A stretch of 29,279 nucleotides of DNA from an uncultured Bacteriovoracaceae bacterium. Its GTDB lineage: Bacteria > Bdellovibrionota > Bacteriovoracia > Bacteriovoracales > Bacteriovoracaceae. The notes under the pieces are model-generated. The model did no database searches. It saw nothing but the letters and a program-made list of their open reading frames with translations, and was not told the origin of the DNA. Numbering within the stretch: the first letter of the stretch is position 1; every line of letters begins with the position of its first letter. The stretch lies in assembly GCA_937952395.1 (NCBI GenBank), contig CALFYV010000330.1:1-29279 (forward strand). The letters are read 5' to 3'. A program made the position numbers and the translations under genes. This document shows, piece after piece, positions 15,209-23,280 of the stretch.

Positions 15209-16207
15209 ATGAAACGTATTTTGTTAACTGGTTGCGCAGGATTTATCGGTTCTAATTTTGTTAAAACCATCGCTTGCTCACCAGAAATAAAAAAAGAATA
15301 TCAATTTGATATCATTGATGCGCTCACGTACGCAGGACGAAAGGAAACTATTCAAAAAGAGTTAAATGAAAATAAACACCTGAATTTTTTTCAAGTTGAT
15401 ATTAGAGACGCAGAAAAAGTAAGCGCTTTATTTCTTAAGAATAAATATGATGGAGTCATTCATTTTGCCGCTGAATCACATGTGGATAATTCCATTAAAA
15501 ATCCTAATATTTTTGTAGAAACAAATGTTTTAGGAACCCTTAATCTTTTAAACTCTTCCTTAAAAACATATAGAGATAATCAGAGTTTTCGTTTTTTACA
15601 TATAAGCACTGACGAGGTTTATGGCCAGCTAACCGAAGATGAACCAGCATTTACTGAAAATCACCAGATAAAGCCCAGCAGTCCCTACAGTGCAAGCAAA
15701 GCTAGTTCAGATTTATTAGTGAAGGCTTACTACGAAACTTTTAAATTGCCTGTTATGATCACTCGTTGTTCAAATAATTATGGGCCTTATCAATTCCCTG
15801 AAAAACTTTTACCCGTCATGATTTCAAAAGCAAAAAACAATGAAAAGCTTCCCGTTTATGGGGATGGCAGAAATATTCGTGACTGGATTTATGTAGATGA
15901 TCATAACCGCGGAGTTTGGGCTGTATTTACTAAAGGAAAAAATGGTGAAGTTTATAATTTAGGTGGCGATTCTGAAAAAAGAAATATTGACGTTGTTAAG
16001 ACAATTTTAAAAACAATGAATAAGCCCGAAGAGCTTATTTCTTTTGTTACTGATCGCTTGGGTCACGATTGGCGTTATGCTATGGATTTTTCAAAAATTG
16101 AAAATGAACTAGGATGGAGGCCACAAGTTAAATTTGAGGAAGGGATACAAAAAACAATTGAGTGGTATTTGGCCAATGAGGCTTGGGTTAACATGGTGAA
16201 AAACTAA
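15209..16207 (+). CDS. rfbB: dTDP-glucose 4,6-dehydratase
   Basis: RmlB oxidises and dehydrates dTDP-glucose to dTDP-4-keto-6-deoxyglucose. The 332-residue extended SDR has GCAGFIGSNF, HFAAESHVDNSI, HISTDEVYGQL with the Asp-Glu dehydration pair, YSASKASSD with the catalytic Tyr/Lys, CSNNYGPYQFPEKLLP, and GDGRNIRDWIYVDDH. These are the standard RmlB signatures and the length is typical. ATG follows AAGGATTTT closely. Its product is used by rfbC and could also feed the VioA-like aminotransferase at 1596. Its stop shares a base with the next start (TAATG). Confidence 0.96.
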   Translation: MKRILLTGCAGFIGSNFVKTIACSPEIKKEYQFDIIDALTYAGRKETIQKELNENKHLNFFQVDIRDAEKVSALFLKNKYDGVIHFAAESHVDNSIKNPNIFVETNVLGTLNLLNSSLKTYRDNQSFRFLHISTDEVYGQLTEDEPAFTENHQIKPSSPYSASKASSDLLVKAYYETFKLPVMITRCSNNYGPYQFPEKLLPVMISKAKNNEKLPVYGDGRNIRDWIYVDDHNRGVWAVFTKGKNGEVYNLGGDSEKRNIDVVKTILKTMNKPEELISFVTDRLGHDWRYAMDFSKIENELGWRPQVKFEEGIQKTIEWYLANEAWVNMVKN

Positions 16208-18102
16208 TGAACTTAATAAATGCACTTTCAGGTTTATCAAAGGGTAAGAAAAGCTTTGTTATATTTCTTTATGACTTTGCTATGATTTGTTTGGCTTATG
16301 TTTTCTCTTTTTATATTCGTTTAGAAACCTGGATCCCAGAATCCATGACGGTCAATGATTATGTTAAGTTTTTTATTATTTCCGCTATAGCTCAATTTAC
16401 AGGACTGTACTTATTTGGTGTCTATAAGGGAATTTGGCGTTTTGCGAGTACTTTTGATTTACTCAGAATTATCAAGGGTGTCTCTTTTGGTGTTTTTGTC
16501 TCCATTGTTGCTATATTTTTCGTTTCAAGATTACAAGATTATCCTCGTTCCGTTTTTGTTATTGATTGGATGTTTTTATTAACCTTATTGGGTGGTGGTC
16601 GTTTTAGTTATCGGATGATTAGAGATAGGCTTATTTCAAAAAAATCAGAAAAAAATGCTGAGCGGGTTATTATTATCGGTGCAGGAATAGCTGGAGAGCG
16701 GCTTCTGAGAGATATTCGAAATGCGATTAATCTTCATATGCAAGTTGTAGGATTTGTCGATGATGCAGATAATAAGCAAGGTAAGATTTTAAATGGAGTT
16801 CCAATTATTGGAAAAATTGCAGATTTATCTGAAATTATAAAAAAGCAAAAAGCCAGTCAGATTTTAATTGCTATTCCTAGTGCGAAATCTCAAGAAGTAA
16901 GAAGTATTATAAAACATTGTTCTGATGCCAAAGTTCAATTTAAAATGCTACCAAAGTTCCAAACAATTATCCAAGGAACAAGTTTAGAATCTTTACAAAA
17001 TATTAGTCCTGAGGATTTTCTTGGACGTGACAAAGTTGAATTGGAATCAGGTTTAGTAAAAGAATTAATCCAAGACAAAATAGTACTTGTGACTGGAGCA
17101 GGAGGTTCGATTGGTTCTGAACTAGTGAGGCAAATTGCCAACATGAAGCCCGCGCAAATTTATCTATTAGATTCAGGAGAGTACAATTTATACGAAATTG
17201 AAAGAAATTTATTAAAGTTGCACCCTCAATTATCCATTAAATCTATAATTGCTGATGTCAGAAATGCCGAAAAAATCAACTCTGTTATTTCAAAGGTAAA
17301 GCCAAGTTTAGTGCTTCATGCCGCTGCTTATAAGCATGTACCATTGATGGAAATGGATCCGTATGAATCAATACAAACAAATGTAAAGGGAACTTTTAAT
17401 GTTTCTGAAGCTTGTGGGCGCATGGGAGTGTCTCATTTCGTTTTAGTTTCAACGGATAAGGCAGTCAATCCTACCAATGTTATGGGAGCGACTAAACGAA
17501 TTGCTGAAATGGTCTGTGTAACTAGGCAAAAAAAATATTCTAAAACTAAATATACTATCGTTCGTTTTGGTAATGTCCTGGGTAGTAGTGGCAGTGTTGT
17601 TCCGCTGTTTAAAGAACAAATTGAAAAGGGTGGACCAGTTACCATTACCCATCCAGATATCGAGCGCTATTTTATGTCTATCCCTGAAGCAGCTTCCTTA
17701 ATTCTTGAAGCGAGTACTATTGGTCAAGGTGATGAGATATTTATTTTGGATATGGGCAAGCCAGTTAAGATAATTGAGTTGGCAAAACATATGATAACAA
17801 TAGCGGGTATGAAAATTAACGAAGATATTAAAATTGAATACACAGGACTAAGACCTGGTGAAAAACTTTTTGAAGAACTATTCAGAGGAGAGGAAAAACC
17901 CCAGTCTACTCATCATCCGAAGGTATTTGTTTCACAAGCTATTTCTGATTTAACGGACTTTGAGAGAAAACTCGATGAGTTAATTAAGTTAGGGCCCACA
18001 AATGCAGGTGATATTTTTAAGGAAAGTTTAAGAGGTATTGTGAGTGAATATAATTTTTCTAATTCAAAAGAACAGAATACAGAGTCCGTAGGAATTCAGT
18101 GA
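16207..18102 (+). CDS. Membrane-bound UDP-N-acetylhexosamine 4,6-dehydratase (WbpM/FlaA1/CapD long form)
   Basis: A 631-residue protein with four predicted membrane segments (about 16-37, 51-72, 88-106, 113-131), a CoA-binding-like Rossmann domain starting IIGAGIAGERLL near 151, and a C-terminal SDR domain with VLVTGAGGSIGSELVRQI. The catalytic stretch reads VSTDKAVNPTNVMGATKR: Met426 and Lys430 take the place of the usual Tyr and Lys, which is normal for long WbpM-type dehydratases. GLRPGEKLFEEL near the end is the family signature. Expected product is UDP-2-acetamido-2,6-dideoxy-4-hexulose, the precursor of QuiNAc, FucNAc or diNAcBac. It lies directly before the initiating transferase, with a 4-ketoreductase facing it from the opposite strand. 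Confidence 0.9.
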   Translation: MNLINALSGLSKGKKSFVIFLYDFAMICLAYVFSFYIRLETWIPESMTVNDYVKFFIISAIAQFTGLYLFGVYKGIWRFASTFDLLRIIKGVSFGVFVSIVAIFFVSRLQDYPRSVFVIDWMFLLTLLGGGRFSYRMIRDRLISKKSEKNAERVIIIGAGIAGERLLRDIRNAINLHMQVVGFVDDADNKQGKILNGVPIIGKIADLSEIIKKQKASQILIAIPSAKSQEVRSIIKHCSDAKVQFKMLPKFQTIIQGTSLESLQNISPEDFLGRDKVELESGLVKELIQDKIVLVTGAGGSIGSELVRQIANMKPAQIYLLDSGEYNLYEIERNLLKLHPQLSIKSIIADVRNAEKINSVISKVKPSLVLHAAAYKHVPLMEMDPYESIQTNVKGTFNVSEACGRMGVSHFVLVSTDKAVNPTNVMGATKRIAEMVCVTRQKKYSKTKYTIVRFGNVLGSSGSVVPLFKEQIEKGGPVTITHPDIERYFMSIPEAASLILEASTIGQGDEIFILDMGKPVKIIELAKHMITIAGMKINEDIKIEYTGLRPGEKLFEELFRGEEKPQSTHHPKVFVSQAISDLTDFERKLDELIKLGPTNAGDIFKESLRGIVSEYNFSNSKEQNTESVGIQ

Positions 18103-18111
18103 CATAACTCT

Positions 18112-18672
18112 ATGAAAAGACTTTTTGATATTTTGCTCTCTTTTTTGTTCTTAATTATATTTTCTATTCCTTATTTTATTATTGCTATTTTCATTAAAGT
18201 TACCGACCCGGGCCCAATTATTCACTGGTCAAAACGAATAGGTCAATTTAATAAATTATTTTCCATGCCTAAATTTAGAACAATGAAAATGCAGACTCCT
18301 CAAGTCGCGACTCATTTGTTGGAAAATCCCGCGCAATATGTAACAAGTATTGGTAAATTCCTGAGGAAAACAAGCTTGGATGAACTCCCCCAGCTTTACA
18401 GTATTCTCATTGGAGATATGAGTTTCGTTGGTCCCAGGCCAGCTCTTTTTAATCAAGATGATTTAATAGAGCTCAGAACAAAGCGAGGCATTCATTTATT
18501 GAAACCAGGGCTTACTGGATGGGCCCAAATAAACGGAAGGGATGAAATATCCATTGCTCAGAAAGTTGATTTTGATTTTGAATATACCAAAAAACAATCT
18601 TTTATTTTTGATCTTCAAATTTTAGTGATTACTTTTTTAAAATCATTATCTTCGAGTAATATAACCCACTAG
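18112..18672 (+). CDS. Initiating phosphoglycosyl transferase, small PglC/WreU-like class
   Basis: A 186-residue monotopic transferase (bacterial sugar transferase family) that moves a phosphosugar from a UDP-sugar to undecaprenyl phosphate and so starts the repeat unit. One N-terminal hydrophobic segment (about 5-28) is followed by the family landmarks DPGP at 32-35, KRIGQ, KFRTMK, TSLDELPQL with the catalytic Asp90-Glu91 pair, GDMSFVGPRPAL and KPGLTGWAQINGR. It is the catalytic core only, without the extra domains of WbaP/WcaJ. Its position behind a 4,6-dehydratase suggests a 6-deoxy-HexNAc substrate. Last gene of the rml operon; its end overlaps the opposite gene by 4 bases. Confidence 0.92.
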   Translation: MKRLFDILLSFLFLIIFSIPYFIIAIFIKVTDPGPIIHWSKRIGQFNKLFSMPKFRTMKMQTPQVATHLLENPAQYVTSIGKFLRKTSLDELPQLYSILIGDMSFVGPRPALFNQDDLIELRTKRGIHLLKPGLTGWAQINGRDEISIAQKVDFDFEYTKKQSFIFDLQILVITFLKSLSSSNITH

Positions 18673-19529
18673 CTTTTTAAAAGAGTTTTTTTGATAGCTT
18701 GTTCTAAAGAGTGAGGTGGAATCCATGATGTTTGTTTTAAAGCTTCATCATTTTCAATCCACATATTGCCGGCAAATTTTTGATAATATTCTTCCATTCT
18801 TAAAATGGTAAAAAATATTTTTAAGATATTTTGTGGAAATGAAAATGTCATTTTTCTGTTTCTTATTTTTTGAGATAATAAGTCTAATAGCTCTCCTGTT
18901 GACAATGGTCGTGAGTCTGTAACCATCAGAGCTTTGTTACGAAAGCGTTCATCAATTAAAGATTTTTCTATAAGATCGACAAAGTTATTAACATACAAAT
19001 AGGATCGTTTGTTTTTTAAATTTTTAAAGGGTAATGGAAATCCTATCTTTGCAATCTTAATTAATGTATTAAAGTTTGCTTTAACACCAGGGCCAAAAAC
19101 AAGTGGAGGTCTTAGGATTGTCCAAGAGTAATTTGTCGCATTTTCTTTTATGTATTCTTCAGCCTTAAACTTTGTTTTAGCATAAGCGGTCTGAGGATTA
19201 GGCTTGTCTAAGCTTTGATAACCGGTATCACTTTTTTCCCCCATAACTTTAATACTACTTATAAAAATAATTTTTTTGATAGAATTTAACTTAACTTGTT
19301 CAACAATTTTCTTCGTGAGCTCATAATTAGCTTTTTCGTATTCGCTATCATCAATTTTGTGAGTAATATGGGCCAGTGCTGCTAAATGAACAACGGCATC
19401 AATATTTTGAAATTGTCCTGGGTTTATATGATGACGATCAAAATTAAAAACTTCATGGCCACATTTAAGAAGATGAGGACAGAGGTGGGTCCCAATAAAG
19501 CCAGAAGCTCCTGTGACGAGTACTTTCAA
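18669..19529 (-). CDS. UDP-4-keto-6-deoxy-HexNAc reductase (WbpV/WreQ-like extended SDR)
   Basis: A 286-residue SDR with VTGASGFIGTHLCPHLL at the N terminus, AVVHLAALAHITHK (compare LAARVHVM of WbpK/WbpV), ISSIKVMGE, catalytic YAKTKFKAEE, and ILRPPLVFGPGVKANFNTLI, a segment characteristic of QuiNAc/FucNAc synthases. The likely reaction is reduction of the 4-keto product of the dehydratase at 16207 to UDP-QuiNAc or UDP-FucNAc; in Rhizobium the WreQ reductase acts with WreU and WreV in the same way. The start is TTG at 19529, overlapping the preceding GT2 stop (TTGA), with no separate ribosome-binding site, so it is probably translated by coupling. Convergent with its pathway partners. Confidence 0.83.
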   Translation of the reverse strand: MKVLVTGASGFIGTHLCPHLLKCGHEVFNFDRHHINPGQFQNIDAVVHLAALAHITHKIDDSEYEKANYELTKKIVEQVKLNSIKKIIFISSIKVMGEKSDTGYQSLDKPNPQTAYAKTKFKAEEYIKENATNYSWTILRPPLVFGPGVKANFNTLIKIAKIGFPLPFKNLKNKRSYLYVNNFVDLIEKSLIDERFRNKALMVTDSRPLSTGELLDLLSQKIRNRKMTFSFPQNILKIFFTILRMEEYYQKFAGNMWIENDEALKQTSWIPPHSLEQAIKKTLLKS

Positions 19530-20359
19530 GGAAGAACACCTTCGAAATCTCTTACTTGATTTAAGTATTTTCTTTTTTTATCAAAAAACCAGCCCCATTT
19601 AGAAAAATATTTTGAAACGGAACTAATCATAATAAGTAAAAGTTTTATATTTCTATGGGCACCTCGCGCCCATTTATGAAAAATAACAACCTTTGGATAG
19701 TAAACAATATCTCCAAGTTCTCTCGTTCTTCTGCAAATATCCAGGTCTTCCATATACATAAAAAAACGATCATCAAATCCCTCTAACTTTTCTAATACAT
19801 TCCCACGATAAAACATAAAACAGCCACTCGCGCTCGGAATAATTAAGGATTGGTCTAGATTTTGATCAAGAAGTTCATATCGTTTCATTCTTTCTTTAAA
19901 AAAGTTTTTTATGAAATTTGGCGCAAATCGACGAAGTATAAGATCGAAAGGATCCGGTAATCTTTTGGCAACAGTTTGAATCATACCATCAGGATATAGG
20001 ATCTTTGGGGCGATGAGTGCTATATCTGAGTTTTGCTCTATCAATGAAACGGTTTTTTCTATCGTACCAGGTTCAAAATAAACATCGGGATTTACAAAAA
20101 GAAAATACTTAGTTTTATGTACATATTTTTTTACGGCAATATTATTAGCACGACTGAATCCGATATTGCGTCCAGTATGGATATATTCAGTGAAATTAAA
20201 ACGCTCAACGATTGATTGCAGATTTTTATTTGATGAATTATCAACAATCACAACTTTCATTTTTAACTTACAGCTAGAAAATGAATTCAGACATTTCTTT
20301 ATATCTTCTACATCTGTATGAAAGGTAACAATTGTAGCAACTAAATCAAAACTGAACAC
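19526..20359 (-). CDS. Family 2 glycosyltransferase (rhamnosyltransferase-like)
   Basis: A GT-A-fold enzyme of 277 residues. VATIVTFHTDVEDIKKCLNSF, VVIVDNSS, TGRNIGFSRANNIAV, FVNPDVYFEPG (the DxD-type metal site) and FDDRFFMYMEDLDICRRTRELG are the classic WbbL/RfbF-type pattern seen in O-antigen rhamnosyltransferases. With a complete dTDP-L-rhamnose operon next door, rhamnose is a reasonable donor, but this is inference. The start is GTG at 20359 with AAAGGA 5 bases upstream. It is the middle gene of a three-gene minus unit: 13 bases after the methyltransferase and overlapping the reductase by 4. Confidence 0.85.
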   Translation of the reverse strand: MFSFDLVATIVTFHTDVEDIKKCLNSFSSCKLKMKVVIVDNSSNKNLQSIVERFNFTEYIHTGRNIGFSRANNIAVKKYVHKTKYFLFVNPDVYFEPGTIEKTVSLIEQNSDIALIAPKILYPDGMIQTVAKRLPDPFDLILRRFAPNFIKNFFKERMKRYELLDQNLDQSLIIPSASGCFMFYRGNVLEKLEGFDDRFFMYMEDLDICRRTRELGDIVYYPKVVIFHKWARGAHRNIKLLLIMISSVSKYFSKWGWFFDKKRKYLNQVRDFEGVLP

Positions 20360-20372
20360 GCCTATCCTTTAT

Positions 20373-21041
20373 TTACCGCCGGGGTTTCACTACACTAGCA
20401 AATTGTAAGTACATTGTTTCTTTATCAAAGGCTCCAAGAGTAAAGAAGCGATAAAAATATGGCCTTAGAGATTTTGTCTTAGAAATTCCCTCACATCTTT
20501 CAACTTCATATCCTGATTCATCAAACATTCTAAGAATACTTTTCTTGGTAAAAAAACGAAAGTGTGTTTTGTCTAAAATGCCAGAATCCACGTATTCCCA
20601 ATCTTTTTTAAAAATCAAATCTCTGAGAACTCTAAAGTAGCGAACATTGGGAATTGAACTTACTATAACTCCCTGTGGTGATAATTTGCTTTTTATTTTT
20701 TTCAAAAGTTCATAAGGGTCGGTTAAATGCTCCAATACATCATTGAAGGTTATGCAATCATATTTTCCATCTGGAACTTGAGATAGTAATTCAGTGATAT
20801 CGCCTTGCCATACCTGATCAAGTATATTTTTAGCTTGGCTGGCTGCTTCTGGCATCAGTTCAATACCATCAACGATAGCATTATTTTTGATTTTTTTTAT
20901 GGCACTGCCGAAAACCCCTGTTCCACACCCTACATCCAAGAATGTTTGGGCATTTTTAGGTAGGAAGTCTAACATTTCGCTGCGCAAGGAAGAGTAATAA
21001 TTATCTTGTTTGAGTTCGTAGTAATTGGTTACGGTTTGCAT
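20373..21041 (-). CDS. Class I SAM-dependent methyltransferase
   Basis: A 222-residue methyltransferase with motif I FLDVGCGTGVFG at 34-45, DGIELMPEAASQAK, and NDVLEHLTDPYELLKKIKSKLSPQGVIVSSIPNVRY, the Methyltransf_11/23-like pattern common in O-antigen clusters, followed by HFRFFTKKSILRMFDESGYEVE. It would methylate a sugar or a glycan end; the substrate is not visible. AGGAA 5 bases before the ATG supports the start. It leads the minus unit methyltransferase-GT2-reductase. It is not closely similar to the methyltransferase at 10961 beyond the shared fold. Confidence 0.82.
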   Translation of the reverse strand: MQTVTNYYELKQDNYYSSLRSEMLDFLPKNAQTFLDVGCGTGVFGSAIKKIKNNAIVDGIELMPEAASQAKNILDQVWQGDITELLSQVPDGKYDCITFNDVLEHLTDPYELLKKIKSKLSPQGVIVSSIPNVRYFRVLRDLIFKKDWEYVDSGILDKTHFRFFTKKSILRMFDESGYEVERCEGISKTKSLRPYFYRFFTLGAFDKETMYLQFASVVKPRR

Positions 21042-21055
21042 CTAAATTCCTATGT

Positions 21056-21083
21056 TTGGCAAGGATAGCATACTTAATATATT
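21056..21083 (+). promoter_or_regulatory. Candidate sigma70-type promoter for the ligase/polymerase-GT2 unit
   Basis: TTGGCA at 21056-21061, 16-base spacer, TATATT at 21078-21083, in the divergent gap 21042-21148. It would give a leader of about 60 bases that includes AAAAGGA just before the ATG at 21149. Confidence 0.4.
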
Positions 21084-21148
21084 CCTCGCAATAATTGGCT
21101 TAACACATCTATTTATAATAAAATAAAAAAACCTTAAAAGGAAAAATT

Positions 21149-22369
21149 ATGCAGTTAAGTGCACTTTATTTGAATAGATTTAAAGCCATGAGCTTTTTTT
21201 TCTTATGTGTCATGGCATTGGCCAGTGAATTTTCAGTTTCTCTGGGGGGACTTAGCTATAGCTTGTTTTTCTTGAGTGGAATTCCCTTAATCTATGCTAG
21301 TTTTATGCGAGAGAATCTTAACTTCTCAAAGAGTCAAATTTTTCTCTCTCTAACAATACTTACTTTATTATTGAGTACTCTTTACCATTTTGACAGTTAT
21401 CAAGCTCCTTTTAAATACATGAGGAAGTTGCGTTACCTATTTTTTGCAGTAGGCGGTGTTTTTATCCTTAGGCATCTGGTGCAGAATTATATGACCTCCG
21501 AATTTAAGCGATTTTTACCAATTAAAATTTTGTTTTTATCTGTAAATCTTGCAGTTATTTATGCCTTGATTTGTAGATACCTTAACTGGGATTTCAAGCA
21601 TGGTGTTGCTATGCCTAACGATGGCAGGTTGCATAGTTTTACGGGCTCCATTGGTTTTAGTTATGAATTACCTATTTGGTGTTTATGTATCTGGGCGATG
21701 TATCTGTCCAGGGAAGCTTTTACTAAAGAATTTGTTAAGAAATGGATTATCCCGACCCTTATTTTAAGTACGATTGGAGTTCTTTTTTCGGGCACCAGAG
21801 GTGGCGTCTTAGCTTTTATACTGGCTTTCCCATTTTTATTTCTTTTTAAGTATAAGAAACTATTCTTTACTTTCATGGCCTTATCTCTTGTCTCGGTCAT
21901 GACACTACTGGTTTTGATTCAGTATCAATTAGTACCTTCTTCTCGTTTATTGATGAAATTTAATAATATTTCTAATCGTATTAGATTAGCTAAGATTTAT
22001 TCATCGATTGAAGCATTTAAAGACAAGCCAATATTCGGACATGGTTTACTTTCAATGAAGGAGAAGTACAAAACCTTATCTCCTCGAGATGTTGAAGACG
22101 ATCCTTTATACGATACACATAATACTTATTTGCAGGTTTTGACTGATGGAGGTTTGGTTGCTTTTATTCCATTTATATTTTTTCTTTTTTTTTGGGGACG
22201 CGAAATTTTAATGAGAAGAGATTTGATCTCAAAAATAGTGTTTGCCAGCTTCATAGCTTTTTTAATTGAAAACCTTTATCACACTCAGTTTGTCAGTGGA
22301 GTCAATACGGCCATGAATTTGTGTCTTTTGTACATGATTACCCAATTGCCACTGATTGAGGAAGTATGA
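21149..22369 (+). CDS. O-antigen ligase (WaaL) or Wzy-type polymerase, PF04932-like membrane protein
   Basis: A 406-residue polytopic protein with about 10-12 hydrophobic stretches and a long periplasmic loop. The loop has the family features: FSGTRGGVLAFI before it, then IFGHGLLSMKEKYK and YDTHNTYLQVLTDGGLVAFIPF, where the HNxYL His is the residue typical of WaaL/Wzy_C proteins. It would either join finished O-antigen to the lipid A core or polymerise repeat units. It is the only candidate for either job in the window, and sequence alone does not separate them. AAAAGGA precedes the ATG; its stop overlaps the following GT2 (ATGA). Confidence 0.82.
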   Translation: MQLSALYLNRFKAMSFFFLCVMALASEFSVSLGGLSYSLFFLSGIPLIYASFMRENLNFSKSQIFLSLTILTLLLSTLYHFDSYQAPFKYMRKLRYLFFAVGGVFILRHLVQNYMTSEFKRFLPIKILFLSVNLAVIYALICRYLNWDFKHGVAMPNDGRLHSFTGSIGFSYELPIWCLCIWAMYLSREAFTKEFVKKWIIPTLILSTIGVLFSGTRGGVLAFILAFPFLFLFKYKKLFFTFMALSLVSVMTLLVLIQYQLVPSSRLLMKFNNISNRIRLAKIYSSIEAFKDKPIFGHGLLSMKEKYKTLSPRDVEDDPLYDTHNTYLQVLTDGGLVAFIPFIFFLFFWGREILMRRDLISKIVFASFIAFLIENLYHTQFVSGVNTAMNLCLLYMITQLPLIEEV

Positions 22370-23280
22370 CTCAGCTTTCAATTGTTTTAATTAACTACAA
22401 CAGCTCCTCTTATACAAAAAAATGCATAGAATCACTCAAAGCAAGTATTTCAAGCGATATTAGTTATGACATTATAGTCGTGGATAATGCTTCGGAAGAG
22501 AAAGATTACTCAAATCTAAAATCGTTTATTGAGCAAGATAAGGTTAATCTGATCTCGTCAAATTTAAATACGGGCTTTGCTACAGGCAACATGCTCGGCT
22601 TTGAAAATTGTAACTCCAAATATGTTTTATTTCTCAATAATGATACGCTTGTTAAAGATAATTTTATTCAAAAGTTGTTTAACTTTATGAAATCCCATCC
22701 TGAATGTGGTCTTTGTGGTGGCCAGATGTTTAATGAAAATGGTGAATGGGTTAACTCCTTCGGAAATTTACCCTCATTATGGGAGAGATATTTAGGAAAA
22801 ACACTTCCCAGGATCTTATTTCCTCAATTTTTTAAAAATCCAAAACAAAAATTTACTTCTCCGCAAAAGGTGGGATTTGTTTCTGGAAGTGATCTTTTTG
22901 TAAGAAGTGATGTATTCAAAAAAGTAGGAGGGTTAGATAAAGATTTTTTTCTGTATTGCGAAGAAGAAGACCTGGGATTGAAGATGTATAAAGCTGGCTA
23001 TACCGTTTACTATATTCCGGATGCTCATTTTATTCATTACTGTGGAGTTTCAACAGGTCGAAGTCTCGCTATGGATAAAGAGTTTTATATTTCTTTTAAA
23101 CTTATGATAACGAAGCATTTTGGGAAATGGGGTTATTTATTATTTTTACCAAGCTTGCTTTTTAAACATGCAAAAAAAATTTTTAAGGGGCATCACTTAA
23201 GTCTTTTTCTATTTATTTTAAAAGGTTCACCTGAAAAAGAATCAATTCGTTATGAAAAAAAAATTATTGCTGGTCGATGA
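22366..23280 (+). CDS. Family 2 glycosyltransferase
   Basis: A 304-residue GT-A enzyme: LSIVLINYNSSSYTKKCIESLKASI, DIIVVDNAS, SSNLNTGFATGNMLGFE, FLNNDTLVKDNF (metal-binding DxD position), and VSGSDLFVRSDVFKKVGGLDKDFFLYCEEEDLGLKMYKAGY, followed by FIHYCGVSTGRS. This is the rhamnosyltransferase-like GT2 pattern also seen at 19526, and the two may add successive sugars. The C-terminal stretch from about 245 is hydrophobic and basic and probably sits on the membrane. It overlaps the ligase/polymerase by 4 bases at its start and the convergent GT4 by 17 bases at its end. Confidence 0.87.
   Translation: MTQLSIVLINYNSSSYTKKCIESLKASISSDISYDIIVVDNASEEKDYSNLKSFIEQDKVNLISSNLNTGFATGNMLGFENCNSKYVLFLNNDTLVKDNFIQKLFNFMKSHPECGLCGGQMFNENGEWVNSFGNLPSLWERYLGKTLPRILFPQFFKNPKQKFTSPQKVGFVSGSDLFVRSDVFKKVGGLDKDFFLYCEEEDLGLKMYKAGYTVYYIPDAHFIHYCGVSTGRSLAMDKEFYISFKLMITKHFGKWGYLLFLPSLLFKHAKKIFKGHHLSLFLFILKGSPEKESIRYEKKIIAGR

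Noticed and set aside
16207..18102. Loss of the catalytic Tyr in the long dehydratase as an anomaly
   Set aside because: Met in place of Tyr is usual in WbpM-type long 4,6-dehydratases, so this is normal for the family.
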